A stretch of 40,000 bases of DNA from Sphaeroforma sirkka (Eukaryota; Opisthokonta; Ichthyosporea; Ichthyophonida), in NCBI GenBank assembly GCA_001586965.3, contig LUCW03000755.1, positions 1-40,000 on the forward strand. The letters are read 5' to 3'. Shown one piece after another: positions 1-18,500 of the stretch (its first letter is position 1; each line of letters begins with the position of its first letter). The notes below the pieces were generated by a model. It was given only the letters and a program-made list of their open reading frames with translations, searched no databases and had not been told where the DNA came from. A program made the position numbers and the translations under genes.

Positions 1-18
1 TGTGTGCATGCATGGTAC

Positions 19-6082
<6,064 letters not shown>

Positions 6083-6157
6083 CTATGAATTGTTCGCAGC
6101 GGACAGAAGTGATACTCCTTGGAAGTGAGAGTACTCCACAAACCCAATAGGATGGAC

Positions 6158-6574
6158 GGTTAGTTATATATTAGTTCTTCTGGATAAATAGCTATTTACT
6201 AATTCTTCCGGACAGATAGTTATGTAATAATTCTTCTGGATGGATAGTTATGTATCAGTTCTTCTGAATAGTTGGCTATATATTAGTTCTTATGGATAGA
6301 TAGCTATGTATTAGTAATTCTGGACAAATAGTTATGTATTAGTTCTTCCGGATAGATAGTCATGTATTAATAATTCTGAACAAGTAGTTATGTACTAGTT
6401 CTTCTGAATAGATAGTTATGTATTGGTAATTCTGGATAGTTAGTTATGTATTAGAAATTCTGGATAATTAGTTATGTATTAGTTCTTCTGGATAGTTAGT
6501 TATGTATTAGAAATTCTGGATAATTAGATATGTATTAGTTCTTCTGGATGGATAGTTATATATTAGTTCTTCTG
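6158..6574. repeat. 28-bp tandem array
   Basis: About 15 copies of a unit like TAGTTATGTATTAGTTCTTC plus TGGATAGA. The array begins 75 bases upstream of the acceptor at 6083 and so is probably intronic in the zinc-finger gene. Confidence 0.9.
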
Positions 6575-6699
6575 CAATCGGGTAGTTTTCCGTGATTCGT
6601 GGATTGTGGGAATAACCAGAATTGTTCGCATACTGATATGTGTTTTTGTACTCTGTTACTGATTTTCAATATACCCATTCTGGCACTAGGTCTAAGTTG

Positions 6700-6911
6700 A
6701 CTTGCAACACCTGATAGATCTAGATTCACTTGCAACTCTTCATAGATCTGAATTCACTTGCAACTCTTCATAGATCTCGATTCACTCACACCTTCACATA
6801 TATCTAGATACACTTGGAACTTCTCATAGATCTAGATTCACTTGCAACTCCTCATTCCACTTGCAAATTCTCGTAGATATACATGCACTTGCAAATTCTC
6901 ATAAATCTAGA
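6700..6911. repeat. 28-bp tandem array (ACTTGCAACTCTTCATAGAT type)
   Basis: About seven imperfect units of a sequence built from ACTTGCAACT, CTTCATAGAT and CTAGATTC. It is unrelated in sequence to the adjacent 6158-6574 array although the period is the same. Confidence 0.85.
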
Positions 6912-7414
6912 GTAAGGCATGTTGTAAACTTTGCTGGCAAAGATTTGCAGTGCAATACCTTCTAGAGCGTTCTCATCATAATCTCAGGCGAAGCACTTAA
7001 GTCATAAAACTTCCAGTCCCACAGTGGACATCAGACTCTGACTATTTGTAAAGCCAAGGGCACTCAACATCTGCGTATCACTGTAGCTTGATAACAGCTA
7101 AATACTATTCTAGAAATACACTATCCACTGCTATTAGTCTGTGGGGTTGATCAGCTACGGAGAGTGAAGGGTGGCAAGAATAGAAAACACTGATACACTA
7201 GTACCGAACTTTCCAGCTGCAAAAAAGAATACAGCCGTGTTCACGACGATGATTGCCGAGCGACATCAAGTGTCCACTATAGAGAGAGTATCCTCTATCA
7301 CTCAATACTGCACGGCTCAAAATTCGCGTCGTTGTATATTTACTACTGATTTGCTGTGATTTGGCACAACCAAGCTTATAGTCATTGCAAAGTATTGCCT
7401 TATTCGAGCTTTTA

Positions 7415-7678
7415 TTACACGCGTAACGTAAGTTGTACGCATGCTGTGGGCTTCACAAAGATTTCATAGTTTGGTGCAGATACTACGATACATCCCAATG
7501 GACGCTGTGGTTGGCAGAGCCACTTGAACACACAGTCGAGGTGCGATAGATGGTTGCCCGACATAGTAAGTACTAGAGATAGCAAAAACGCAAGCTCTCG
7601 TCGATGAATGTTTAAAACGCACTGTTTGAGTACCGTTTGTATAATAGTATGCTGCACCGTGCGGTTTTTGTTTACCAT
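7415..7678 (-). other. Open frame, possible upstream exon of unknown gene
   Basis: An 87-codon open frame whose second half (including HLDCVFKWLCQPQRPLG and SAPNYEIFVKPTAC) looks protein-like. It could hold an upstream exon of the zinc-finger gene: a phase-0 GT follows PTAC, but it is a weak donor. No family is recognised. A second open frame, 8022-8243 on the same strand, contains a GTAAAC donor-like site and is equally unassigned. Confidence 0.25.
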
Positions 7679-8260
7679 ATTATTAACTGCACAGGATTGC
7701 CTGTACTATACGTCGATTAGCAATTCTTCTTAGAGCAATAGATTTGGTTCACGTGCGGCATACTTTAGCGTCTGAGGTAATGGAATTTCTTTTCATTCAT
7801 CACTTTAATCAAATGCGATGAGGTTTGAGGCCTTTGTATTTTATGTATGGTTGTGTTGCAACGAGAAATGAACTGGCCGGATACAAGTATGCATTGAAGG
7901 CAAGCGCGCAATCACGTTGATACATTATTTCTCCGTATCACAGCATGGGAAACGGGTGTATCGTTATTATAGGATATAGGATCAGGTCTAAAGGGACTTG
8001 AATAGCAAGACGAATGTGATTCTAGTGCATTAAACGCAGCATCTGTGAAAGTGACACCGTTTGGAAACGAGGTGCAATCGAAAGAGTTTGCCGTCCAAAC
8101 TCAAACTCAATACAGACAGGATCGATTACAATGGGATCACACGCCATGTCAACCATATATTCTTCCGATAAGCTTCTGTTTACCTGAATTGGGACCTGTA
8201 ATTCGTGTGTCTTATCGGCGACCATCTCATCATCTTGGTGCATATCGGCGTATCAGCTAA

Positions 8261-11200
8261 CATGCGAATTTATTTTTATCCTAAAAGCCTAATACTAGAT
8301 ATTTAAATAGTGAAATAATAAGCAAGCGTGTTTTCACTCATGCTGTCGGGTGTGTTTCAGACAAAATCAGCAACCGGAACTTGAAAGCACACCCTACAAA
8401 ATAGTCACCGTAGTATTCCGTTATTCAAAGAGTAAACAGATGTAAATATGTTTTTTTTAAAAATATAAGGTCCCTCGAATTTCCCAAAATTCGGTCCTTA
8501 CTAACCCTAAAACCAAATTTAAAAATCGGCCCAAAAAATGATTATCACAGTTTTGGCGCCAAAAAAATCATAAAATCCCAAAATTCGGTAGAAATAGCTT
8601 TATTCTTAGGTTTACGATATAAGCAGTCTTTAGTCCTCTTCGTTCTTGTTTTCCTTATGTTCTTAGTGAAAGTCTCCACTCTAGCGCTGGACGTGGACTG
8701 CTTTTATAGTTCGCCAGGACCTATCTCGATCTATTTCCGAACGAACTTGTACTACTAACATCCTAGGCTATTAACTATAACTATAACACTCGTAGTGAGA
8801 GGGAAAGGCGCGGGCCTAGAAACCCCTCTGCTACGAAGTTCTCCAACTTTCTCATGGCGTCATCATCTATGTATATTCGTAGACACTTTTGCTTTGTTCG
8901 TGAATATACATAAATAATTTTAAGTATAACCCATGAGAATGACACGCAAAAACCATCAGGGCCTGGTTATATACGATTAACCCTGGCTTGGGCCCTGAAA
9001 TAAAACCCCAATACGAATTTCTAGAATCATAACTCATCATTCGGGACCTGCCAAAATTCAGGGTACCGAAGAGTCTCGCAAATTTAATAAGAGTCGCCTA
9101 ACTCCTTCAAAAAAGCAAAAACAAAATTTGTGTCCCTCGAAATTCTCAAAATTCGGTCCTAAATCTAAAAATCTGAAAATTATAGTCTGCAATCTCTGCA
9201 CCAAGTGACCTAAATTCTATTGATTTACCGCTAAAAGCTATGAATGTAAATATGTATTTTGCAGATTGCAAGTCTACAACTGCACTATTGTACATACTAA
9301 GAACAACAAGAGAGCACCGCTCAAAATCAAGGGTACCGGACTTCCTAATAGATTCTAATTTTGGCGCGGGACGAGGTACCAAAAAGGTGTTGTCCACTAT
9401 TTTTGCAGATAACACGAAAGTTGAGCACATTACTAGTAAATCTCATACATAAGCACACTAGTGAACACGACACTGCAGCGCAATCATGATGCGAGTATAT
9501 AAGATTGATCGTCGGAGTTAAGAGGCCACATCACTTGATACTACACTGTCCTCACTGACCTTGAACTTTAGATTACTGCAGACGATCGTAATAGTGCGTA
9601 AGTGCTCGTATCGGGAGGGTGTTAAGTCGTGTGTTGGCACCGATAATCAGATATACCTTTCAAATACTACAGCCAATGCCGCTACTATACTGAATTTCAC
9701 TATAGAAGCAATCATGTCTTTAAGACAACCTTTGCCGTGTCAAGCAACAGACTCAGCCAGTACAATACCGAAGGACCATCACACAATAATGCGAAGAGCA
9801 CTTTGAGCTACCTCACGTAAAACACATCAACGGTAGAAACTATCTGCCAGCCGAGGCGGTACTGTTTTCTTCTAAACAATATGAAGTCCTATGTATTCAC
9901 TGAGCGAGGCTTGAAACAGAAACGCATGCGAGATTTGTAAATAGCGATGTAATCCAATATAGCTGGACATTCAGACCAGCCTCGCGATCGGCGCGGAACA
10001 CTAAGTTGAATAATACCAAACGCACAAGGAATGATATAAAAGCAAAGAGAGTCGAAGTTGAGAACTACATTCAACAATATGGTTACAACTGTAAACTTCG
10101 ATTGATATTTCTATATTTTAGACTATGTTAGGATTTAGGAGTGGTAGCTTGTGTAATAATGATCGGGACTGCCTCTTGGTAAGAGCCTTATTATCCTCGA
10201 TCACACAGGACGTAACTCTAGCTGTTCTCTATTGAGAAATTTTCACTAGAAGTACTAAGTGTTCATGACCACATATCTAATTCGTAAATAAACATACGAA
10301 CGTAAGTCAAGTTAATACGTTAGCTTATATAAAAAAGTTCCATCTGGAGAAAAGTTAAAAAAAGAAAAAAAGAAACTCATTGGATTTTGGAGATTGGCAG
10401 GAAGACCAAAACCTCTAAGTAGTAGTTCGAAGATTATAAAATTTAGTTTATAACATCCCACATCTACTATCGTCTCAAATAGGTCCAAGTAAATGAATCA
10501 TACCAAATACTCAGGCTATTGGAGCCATCAAAGTGAATTTAGAGCACTTTGTAAATATTGAAAAAAGATTTTGTATTAAATTATTAAATTCAAATAAAAA
10601 CCAATGTGTTATCTTATGTGATCTTGATATTTTAGACTGACAGGAGGCCGTATTTCTACACAACGACAAGTTAATGATTTTTCAATCATCAGCCTCTACT
10701 AAAACAGATTCGGTATTGTATTGGTGTTTAGTTGATCAAAGCAAACTGCATATTAGACTGAAGGCCCGTATAGTTTTTGACACCGTAGAGCTGCCTTTAG
10801 TAAATGGAAGAGCACAGTTAAACATGAAACTACAGTTTAAAAATCAATCCGAGTGGGGTTTGATTGTCGATACTTTTACTGAAACAAACGGTACGTATGC
10901 ATGTATGATTCTCATCTCGGCCTAGCTGGTAGCTTTTAGTCAGAAGTCTTTCGTTGAAAACGCAGTGCCAAGGCGTGTGTCGCAGGGAAACGTGAGAATG
11001 GATCGAAAAGATATGAGACTCTGTGCGATGTGTGTAGTCAAGACAAGCAGGTTATCATCGAGAGCAAGAAGCGGAAGGCGGCCACTATAGATCCGCATCG
11101 AAATAAGTGCATACTGGCCAAAACAAATCTCGGGAACAGCTTTTGGAGAGCAATATAAAGGTGACGCATAAACAGTTGCGAGCGCTGAATGAAGAAGTGA

Positions 11201-11390
11201 AGCGGCTCACTGACAATTTTTTTTCCTCCACCTAACACCCCATTACCAGCTCCCTTCAATGTATTTTGAACATACGAAGGATAGGCAGTAAAGCTCGGTA
11301 TGAATGCTGTTGGCGGGTAAGTTTTAAGTTCAGTGCCTTCAGATGATGAAAATATGCTATATTTTTTCAGCTTGTGACTTATGTAGGCGT
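8261..11390. other. AT-rich region without recognised genes
   Basis: No exon or known domain was recognised. A motif resembling CCCTCGAAATTCTCAAAATT, followed by CGGTCCT, occurs near 8472 and again near 9133, with a partial CCCAAAATTCGGTAG copy near 8576; these may be remnants of a dispersed element. Scattered frames of 60-95 codons (for example 9146-9430 minus, 10674-10925 plus) have no support. Confidence 0.5.
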
Positions 11391-11800
11391 TTACGCCATT
11401 TTCTGTTGCGGGCTTCTAAACAAGTCTTGATTGTCAAAAGCGTCCGACGTCAATTCAGCGATTGTATCGTCTATAAAACCTGTACGATAATATGTATATC
11501 CTCCTTTATCCGTTCTCCATATAATGTCTTTGAATTGCGAGCGGTCAAGAGGGGCAGTAGAATCATGTTTTCTTGCGAGGATAATCTTAGTAGTCGGAAT
11601 CCGACTAGTGCCTTTATGTAAAGCACTAGAACCGTCGGGGCTATTAACCTCATAAGTTACACTTTTAGCGCCAGCTACAGAAATTATATATGGCCAATTC
11701 CATTTCAACGTTAATACAGTAGCATCGGAGTTACGTTGACGGATGTTAACTCTGTCTCCCACCTGGTACTCTGCTATCTTCTTGGCAGCATTCTATATAA
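11391..11800 (-). pseudogene. Retrotransposon integrase C-terminal remnant
   Basis: The frame begins EYQVGDRVNIRQRN and continues WNWPYIISV and VTYEVNSPDG, the usual GDRVWV...GPYxI...YEV layout of gypsy integrase C-terminal domains. About 500 bases separate it from the core, including recognisable but broken linker such as HHELPWLEKVQR. Confidence 0.75.
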
Positions 11801-12305
11801 TTTGCCTTTTCAATAAGGCCACATTACGTGTCTCTCGCAAGCAAAGATATACAACGTTATATATGCGTTGTACCTTCTCTAACCATGGCAACTCATGGTG
11901 ATCAGGTTTGTCCTTGCTAGCAACTCACTATATCTGCCACGAAAATTGCGAGCGTGTGTCGTTCCTGTAACCAGATCAACACACTCGTTCATTTGTGTTT
12001 GTAAGCATCATCCGTTAATGCAGTACGTATTGTTCTGAGATATTAAAGTATCTTAAAGTGTTTTAAGTTTTAAGTGAATAGTTGTGATTTATTTGATTCG
12101 AGTCCCTGCTTTTATATGCATTGGACTCGTAATCCTTGAGCCATTAAAAAACACCTCTTAAGATGAAAAAGGTTCTCACTTAATCTATGATTCAATCCAA
12201 AGGCAGCGTCGCCACGTCTTCAACTGATTGTGGCTTCCATTGTAATCTTTGGCCTTATACGTTTAGATTGTACTCCTCCGATATTTAGGGATACCCTTAT
12301 GCCCA

Positions 12306-13000
12306 TCAGAGATTTTTTATAATGATGTTTCTGTACTTCCGGCACCTCGGCTCCGAGATTAACTTCCATCTGTAATATTTCTGTGTCCCTCTCTGAGTAA
12401 AACTCTTGTTGAGACTCCGGTGTTTGACCGTAGTTTCATGCTTGGTAAACTGTTCTGGTTTACTGTGATCAATAGTACGTAAGAAGAGCTTAAGTCTTCT
12501 GTGGCGAGTTTCAATAGCGCCTTGTGTTTGCGGTTTATATGATACACCCCTTTTATGGCACATGCCTGATACGAGTACTAGCGATTCCATTACGTCATCG
12601 CAGAACTTGCTACCGTTATCAGTACATATTATACCTAGCCACTCGTGGTCAGCAAAGACTTGGCAACATATTTCTACCTCGGTCTGCGTACTCTTGTCCA
12701 TTAAAGGATAGAGCAAGTTATACAGTGACGCCACATCAAAGAAATGGCATACGTAAAGGTCGCCTGTGTGCTCGGACGTAGGCAGATCAACCAGATCAAT
12801 GATGACCCTGCGCCACGGAACATCTTCACTCACACTCTTAAGCGGTGCGAACCCATAGGGCTTAATCTGGTTGAGTTAACAGTCTGTACATGACTCATAT
12901 ACTCTGTTAATTAAAGTTGCGAGCTTAGGGTGCGCGATCCCATTTTGCTTAGCATCTGTAAGTGCGTTTACTTCCTTCTGTTACTTCAGTTTATGGTTTG
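12306..13000 (-). pseudogene. Retrotransposon integrase zinc-binding and catalytic core remnant
   Basis: An HP...SCTDC segment at about 12880-12960 matches the second half of the HHCC integrase finger and ends in an in-frame stop. The core then reads PWRRVIIDLVDLP (first Asp), ICTDNGSKFCDDV (second Asp in TDNG) and GAIETRHRRLK (Glu), which are the three D,D(35)E positions. Confidence 0.85.
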
Positions 13001-13609
13001 CGTTAGCCAAGGAAGAATGTTCTCATCATTCTGCTCTTCCAGGATGAAGGTAGGGTGTTGAGAATCCACTTGCGTGATCTCTACGTCTGTAGTGTTTCCA
13101 GACTCATGTCCTACTTTTACATGAGTGTCATGAGTGCGCTCATGTGCGTTTGATACACCTGACTTATTTAATATTCGCATTATGTGTTTATATACTTCGG
13201 GATTATCTGTCATTAATCCCTTTAGAAAGAGTATTTAAAAGACTTCGGGCTTGGACTCTGTGCTATTTAATATAGTTCGAGCTAGAGACTGACGCTTCTT
13301 ACCTGTAGTATCAGTAGTAGATTGTATTTCTTGTACACAGATTTCAGGCGCTGTGTTACCTTTGAACTGCTTTACGTTCTATCTAGTGGAGAGTGGAATC
13401 TCCGATTCTTTGGTCTTTTTAAGGAAGGTCTCAGCAGGGGTCTATTTGGTTGTTCCAATGGGACCTATACGACATATTATAGTATGTCTCCAGGGCGTCT
13501 TCTGGACAGCTCTCAGTAATTGTGAGTCGGGCTTCATCTGCTTCATATATTGAAAAACATTCTGATCACACATCAGCATAAAAGCTGTCCCGTACTAGTT
13601 ATCATGGAA

Positions 13610-14045
13610 GTGTGTTATTGCTGCTACTATTGCCTTGCTTCACAGTTGGATAATTTAACTGTGATGCATTCATCGCTCGGTTAAAGAATTCTATATACCT
13701 AGGCTTACTATCTATAACCTGGTATAGTATCCCTCCGAGAGCTAAGTCAGATGGGTCTGTTCCTATTTCAGACGACACGCCATCGACCGGTTTTTGTACA
13801 ATAGGAGCTTGCTGGATTGCGTGTTTGAGTGCTTAAAATGCATCATCACATTCCTTTGTCCACAAGTCGTCTAGTTTACCTTTGTGACATCTTAAGTGTC
13901 CGAAGGGTTTGAGATAATCGGCTAGGTGTGTTACTTCATCTGGAAAGAAGTTTACAAACCCACACATACTATCTTCCACCTTACCGGTGTCGATCTTAAT
14001 ATCTTCCCCAGAGATACGATAGCCCAAGAGCTGTATTTCGCTCAA
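13610..14045 (-). pseudogene. Retrotransposon RT connection and RNase H remnant
   Basis: LLGYRISGEDIKID is the strand typical of the gypsy RT thumb (xxLGHxIxxxGI). It is followed by GTDPSDLALGGILYQ and SQLNYPTVKQ, matching the RNase H signature TDASxxGxGxxLxQ and xxxNYxxxExE. The Ala of DAS is Pro, and the frame is broken near 13836. Confidence 0.8.
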
Positions 14046-14084
14046 CGCGAAGTGACATTTCTTCTCGTTAATCTAGAAGTTTGT

Positions 14085-14640
14085 TATTTGAGTCGCTGAA
14101 GGACTCGTCTGACTAATGCGGCGTGTTCGCTTTTAGTCTTGGAAAAGATGACTATGTCATCTATGTAGACTTGGATATTGGGCATGTCTGGAAAAATTTC
14201 TTCCATTACTTACTGGAAGAATGCTGTTAAGGAATGTGACCCGAAAGGTGCTCCTTTAAACCGATATTGCTTACCCTTCCACGTTAAACTAACGTATTTA
14301 CGGTGTAGTTCATAAATTTGCATTTGATGATACCCTTGTGTCAGATCTATGGTTGTAAACACCGTAACACCTTCCATTCGTCTCAGTGGCTCGTTTATAC
14401 GAGGTAGATGAAAACTATGAGTAGGCAATATTTTATTTATTGGGCTCATATCTAGACATACTCTGACTTTCGTAGATGTTCCGTCAGAGTTATGTTGGCC
14501 AACGGCCAGTAATGCCAAATTAACGGGCGTTTGTTGGTAATTAATCTATATTTTCTCATTGGCTAAGCATTTCTCAACTTGTTCTTTCATTATTGCATCG
14601 TGTCTCCAAGAAACATACTTCCTTGAAGGACATTTTAGCT
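14085..14640 (-). pseudogene. Retrotransposon reverse transcriptase remnant
   Basis: Palm motifs are readable: VRVCLDMSPINKIL, FTTIDLTQGYHQM (motif A with its Asp), FKGAPFG (motif B region) and, after one in-frame TAA at about 14210, VYIDDIVIFSKT (motif C with both Asp). A second in-frame stop lies upstream at about 14547. Family: Ty3/gypsy-like RT. Confidence 0.9.
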
Positions 14641-14819
14641 TAGTGAAATCTACCTTGGAAGTCAAGGCTGACATATCCGTCATTAAAGCGGAATTTCGCC
14701 CAATCGGTAATATTTATCTCCTTATTTACTAATATAAGATCCATTATTTTGTTTGCAAAGTCAGGTATTAATTCCTTGACTGTGTCTGACGGTGGTTAAA
14801 ACCCTAAAATCCTATATGG

Positions 14820-15150
14820 TTATAAGCAATTATCGTCCGATTGATTTTTTAATGGATGTACGTTATTGGATAGACCAGTTACAGGTATCCCTAATGTGAG
14901 CAAATCGTTCATTCCAACTATAATGTGGTACTTCTGTAACATCTTAAGTATCACAGCGTGAGTAGTGATATTTCTCTCACCGGCCATAATGTCTGTGACC
15001 CTGGTATCACACTTAGAAGTCTTATCATCTGCTAAAATAAGGTAAATGGTTTGCGTTCGCACTTCAATGCCTTTAATTAGTGCAAAGCGGTCGGATATAC
15101 ATGAAATTTCTGGACCAGGATCAATCAATGCAAGGACTCTTTTTCCGTTG
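14820..15150 (-). pseudogene. Retrotransposon aspartic protease remnant
   Basis: The frame contains ALIDPGPEIS, which aligns with the retropepsin active-site loop (hydrophobic-hydrophobic-D-S/T-G-A). The T/S is replaced by P, so the active-site triplet is DPG. A later IIVGMNDLLTLGIPV matches the conserved IlG-D-L beta turn near the end of retropepsins. Confidence 0.75.
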
Positions 15151-15232
15151 CAAAATACTAGGATTATTACACGCTCATCTAAGGAGTCGCTGTATTTTCT
15201 TTGTACCGATTGTACATGGTAGTACCTTCACT

Positions 15233-15480
15233 TCAACTTAATGTCGGGCTTCTTGTCGCAAGACTTTGCGCGATGGCCATTGGTCTTCTCGCACTTGTCG
15301 CATTTCGTAAGGAAATGCTTGCAAGCAAGTGCGCGTCTTCCATTCCAATAATTAGGGAGTAGTTGGTACATGTCATAGCCGCACTCTCATCTGCGCATTT
15401 CTTGACTTGTTTGTACAGAGGGTCTTTTGGCTCAGCACGTACCCTCTTAATGGCTCGTGTAGGCTGAGTAGCGTCGCGAG
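15233..15480 (-). pseudogene. Retrotransposon Gag nucleocapsid remnant
   Basis: In the frame offset from the longest open frame, 15240-15320 encodes CDKCEKTNGHRAKSC, a CCHC-like knuckle (C-x2-C-x5-H-x4-C, one residue longer than the usual x4). A Lys/Arg-rich stretch precedes it. It lies directly upstream of the protease, as expected for Gag-Pol. Confidence 0.65.
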
Positions 15481-15599
15481 AGCGCGTCTGATTAGGCTTC
15501 TCATCCGACATCTGTGGAATAATGCTGAGAGTACAGGCAAGCACCCTGTTCACTCTTACTCAGAGATTAGCAACCCTGAGGACACGCCGCATTGAACTT

Positions 15600-18500
15600 T
15601 GCGTGAGCACTTGAAAGTCTGTATGCAATCCGCAGCCTCAAGCATGTGACATGGTCGCCCAAAATGGTGTTGAGCTGGATAATTTTATTACTTAAAAATC
15701 GGAACGTGTAGGGTATGATTACGCCTGAGGCGGAACATGTATTTAAAAAATATTTAAACCCTAAAACTTCAAAGAGTCGGGAGGTGTCATACTATCACGT
15801 AGAAGTCGGAATTTGTAAGACGCTGTGTCAGGGTCACCAAAAGAGCGCCCATTTCAAGTATGCTCATGAGGACACCACACCACACTCGCATAATCAATAA
15901 CACATCAAGAATTTAACACTTCATTGAAAAACGGGAAGATTACGTATGAACAGGTTGGTAAAGTGCGGCATGTAGAGGCCACCTTTTACCATCGATTATC
16001 AAGGGTACGGCATTTATATGCTTCTTCGAACCTACGATAAGAGGGAAAAGAAAACAGTATACTGATATTATAATGGTTGCCTAATATACTTGCTGTTGCT
16101 CGTATCCGCTTTGACTAAAACAGTTACCCTTTTGATGGTGCCTCTTGCTGTTCCATTGCCAATACCATCGGCGAGTGCAACACTAGTGATTCGCCCTGAT
16201 TAACTGGTAAGTCTTCAGTTTCAAAAGACGAAGTTGTGAGCGTCGTAGATCACCTCTGTCCGACCGAATTTCATACACAAATACTGCCTCAGAAGTGAAC
16301 TCCGGCATCTCGAATTGCGTACCATGTCAGGTGTGCAAAGCTACCGTCTCTTTTTGTCCCAAGTACCTCAGTTAGTTTTGCTTGAGATCGACGGAAGAAT
16401 TTCCACTGACGCTTATCTGCTTTTGCCTCTCTTTGCATCGTTTTCAAAAATTTGATACTGTTAAACAACTCATAATCGAAATAACTAACCGCTGCGTTCA
16501 TAATATAACGAAGCAATGTGAATACATCCGGAGTTGTTAGATGTTTTATACACGCCCGGGAAAAATTTCAATTTCTGTGCCTTCTCGATGAGTTACTTCG
16601 TTAGCACAAATCCTATCTTCATACGGATGACTCAACTCAAAATCCTGACTTCACGCTGACCTCACCGGCACCCTTGGTAGCGCGACAAAAGGTGGGTCTA
16701 ATTACGGAGCTGGTCTTCCTCGTACTTCATCCCTTTCCCTTTATAACCTCGCTCCATCATTTTGTTGGAAACCTTTGCCTATAGCAAAAACCCTTGATGT
16801 TTCGTAATAGCCGGGCCTCCACATTAGACTCTTATGTTGATAAACGTACTCTTAAGCAGTACGTAAATTATAAACGTACTATCAAAAGCACGTGTATTAA
16901 ATGGTTTTTAACGGTTCTATTTACAAGTACCTTTTCCATTTTACAAATCAGATATTTTGGCCCCGACCCATTAAAGGGACTGTGAAAAAGGCCAAAGAGT
17001 ATATTTGGAGTAGGTCTATTAAGAAACCTAGATAAACACTCCAAAATGTACATCTGAATACTTCGGTAGCGAGATGGCTCAACCGAACATAGGTTTCTAA
17101 GGTTAATGGTTACCTAGTTTGACTTCTGCTCAGCCAACCAGATATGCCAGTCTGATGATGGCAAGTCGGTAATTCTTGACAAGTGGCCAGTTATTGGTTA
17201 AGACAATAACTAAGGACATCAAGGGTTATTCTTTTCTTTTTTACTTTTTTTCTAAAGATAGGATTTTACTAGTTTTAGTATTTCGTGCAACGAAACAAGT
17301 AATACTATTTTAGACGATAACGATAACGAAAACATAAATAAAATTCCTTCGGCAAAATCAGTACTGGGAGGATGATATATAGGCAATGTCTCAGCCCTAC
17401 AATCTCCCAGAGTATTGCTGATTTCTATGAGGCATACCTAACTTTATTACCAGACTAAAATTCGTATACTTAAAAGACTTATTAGATAAAACCTCTAAGA
17501 CGTTTATACCGCCTTAAGAGACCGATATTTACACTTTCACTCCGTGACGTTTCCGGACCGTAACACATGTAACTTGACGTTCTCTATCGCACCGGGTCTA
17601 TCATATGTGAATCACAGTCTGATTTTAAGCTTGAAGCTTTTCTTTCAGAGCTTTTTGATCTTGACGAGGATAGAGGATTATCTGAAGATTTTGCCTTCTT
17701 GGTCTTCTTGCTTTTCAAAGTCCGGTACTTCCAAATGCACCTACTACTGCGTTTGGCGTACGGTTGCGGTTTCTCCCGGGTGGAACTCGAACTGTTTGTT
17801 GAGTCGTGTTCTCGATATCCGCACATACCACCAACACATTCTAAACTCCCAAACCCCTAAACCATTCGGCACCATCTTTACTGTAGTTTCGTTGGTAGTT
17901 GTTGCTTTAACGGTTTCCTTTCCTTTCGCACTAGTCAATATCGACAGCATTTTATAAACTTAAAAGTACGTATAAAAAACGGTCTAATAGCCAGGTTGTC
18001 TATACGATACTAAAAAGTTTGCGCTTAAGACACACACTAATATGATCAATTGCGAAAAATGCAAGTAAGTTCTAAACAGCTTCAGCCCTCGGTAGTGAGC
18101 TACAAGATTGGAGAATTCAATACTGAAACTGTTGACTTTGTAGTTCCGCTTTGAAAGTACTCACTCCGTCCATCTAAATTGATTCGGTGTCAGTATCCAA
18201 GACACGATTTATATATTTCATTTATCACATAATATCCAATTTTTATTTTCGAAACAAGTTTTCAATTATAACTGCCAATAAAATACCTCCAAGTCAAACC
18301 TAAGAAAAAAGAAGAAGAAAATAATAATAATCAAAATATCAAGCTAATGCAGTAAAATCTTTGCACCTATATTTATTCCATCACTTGGTACCTAGTACTC
18401 CATCCCATTTAAAAGACATAGACGGGTACATCTATATCTATTCGACTGGCTAGGAGGAGTCAAAATCATGTCCTATTTCTCAGTTTATTATATTGCGTTG

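Larger units (their letters stand above)
11391..15553 (-). mobile_element. Decayed Ty3/gypsy-type LTR retrotransposon, Gag-NC to integrase
   Basis: Reading right to left, this stretch carries nucleocapsid-like zinc knuckle, aspartic protease, reverse transcriptase, RNase H and integrase, the domain order of Ty3/gypsy elements. In-frame stops and frame changes break the coding sequence at several places, for example before the YIDD box, upstream of the RT palm and inside the integrase zinc region, so it is inactive. I could not locate paired LTRs, a primer-binding site or a target duplication by eye. Gag may extend upstream past 16 kb. Confidence 0.85.
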
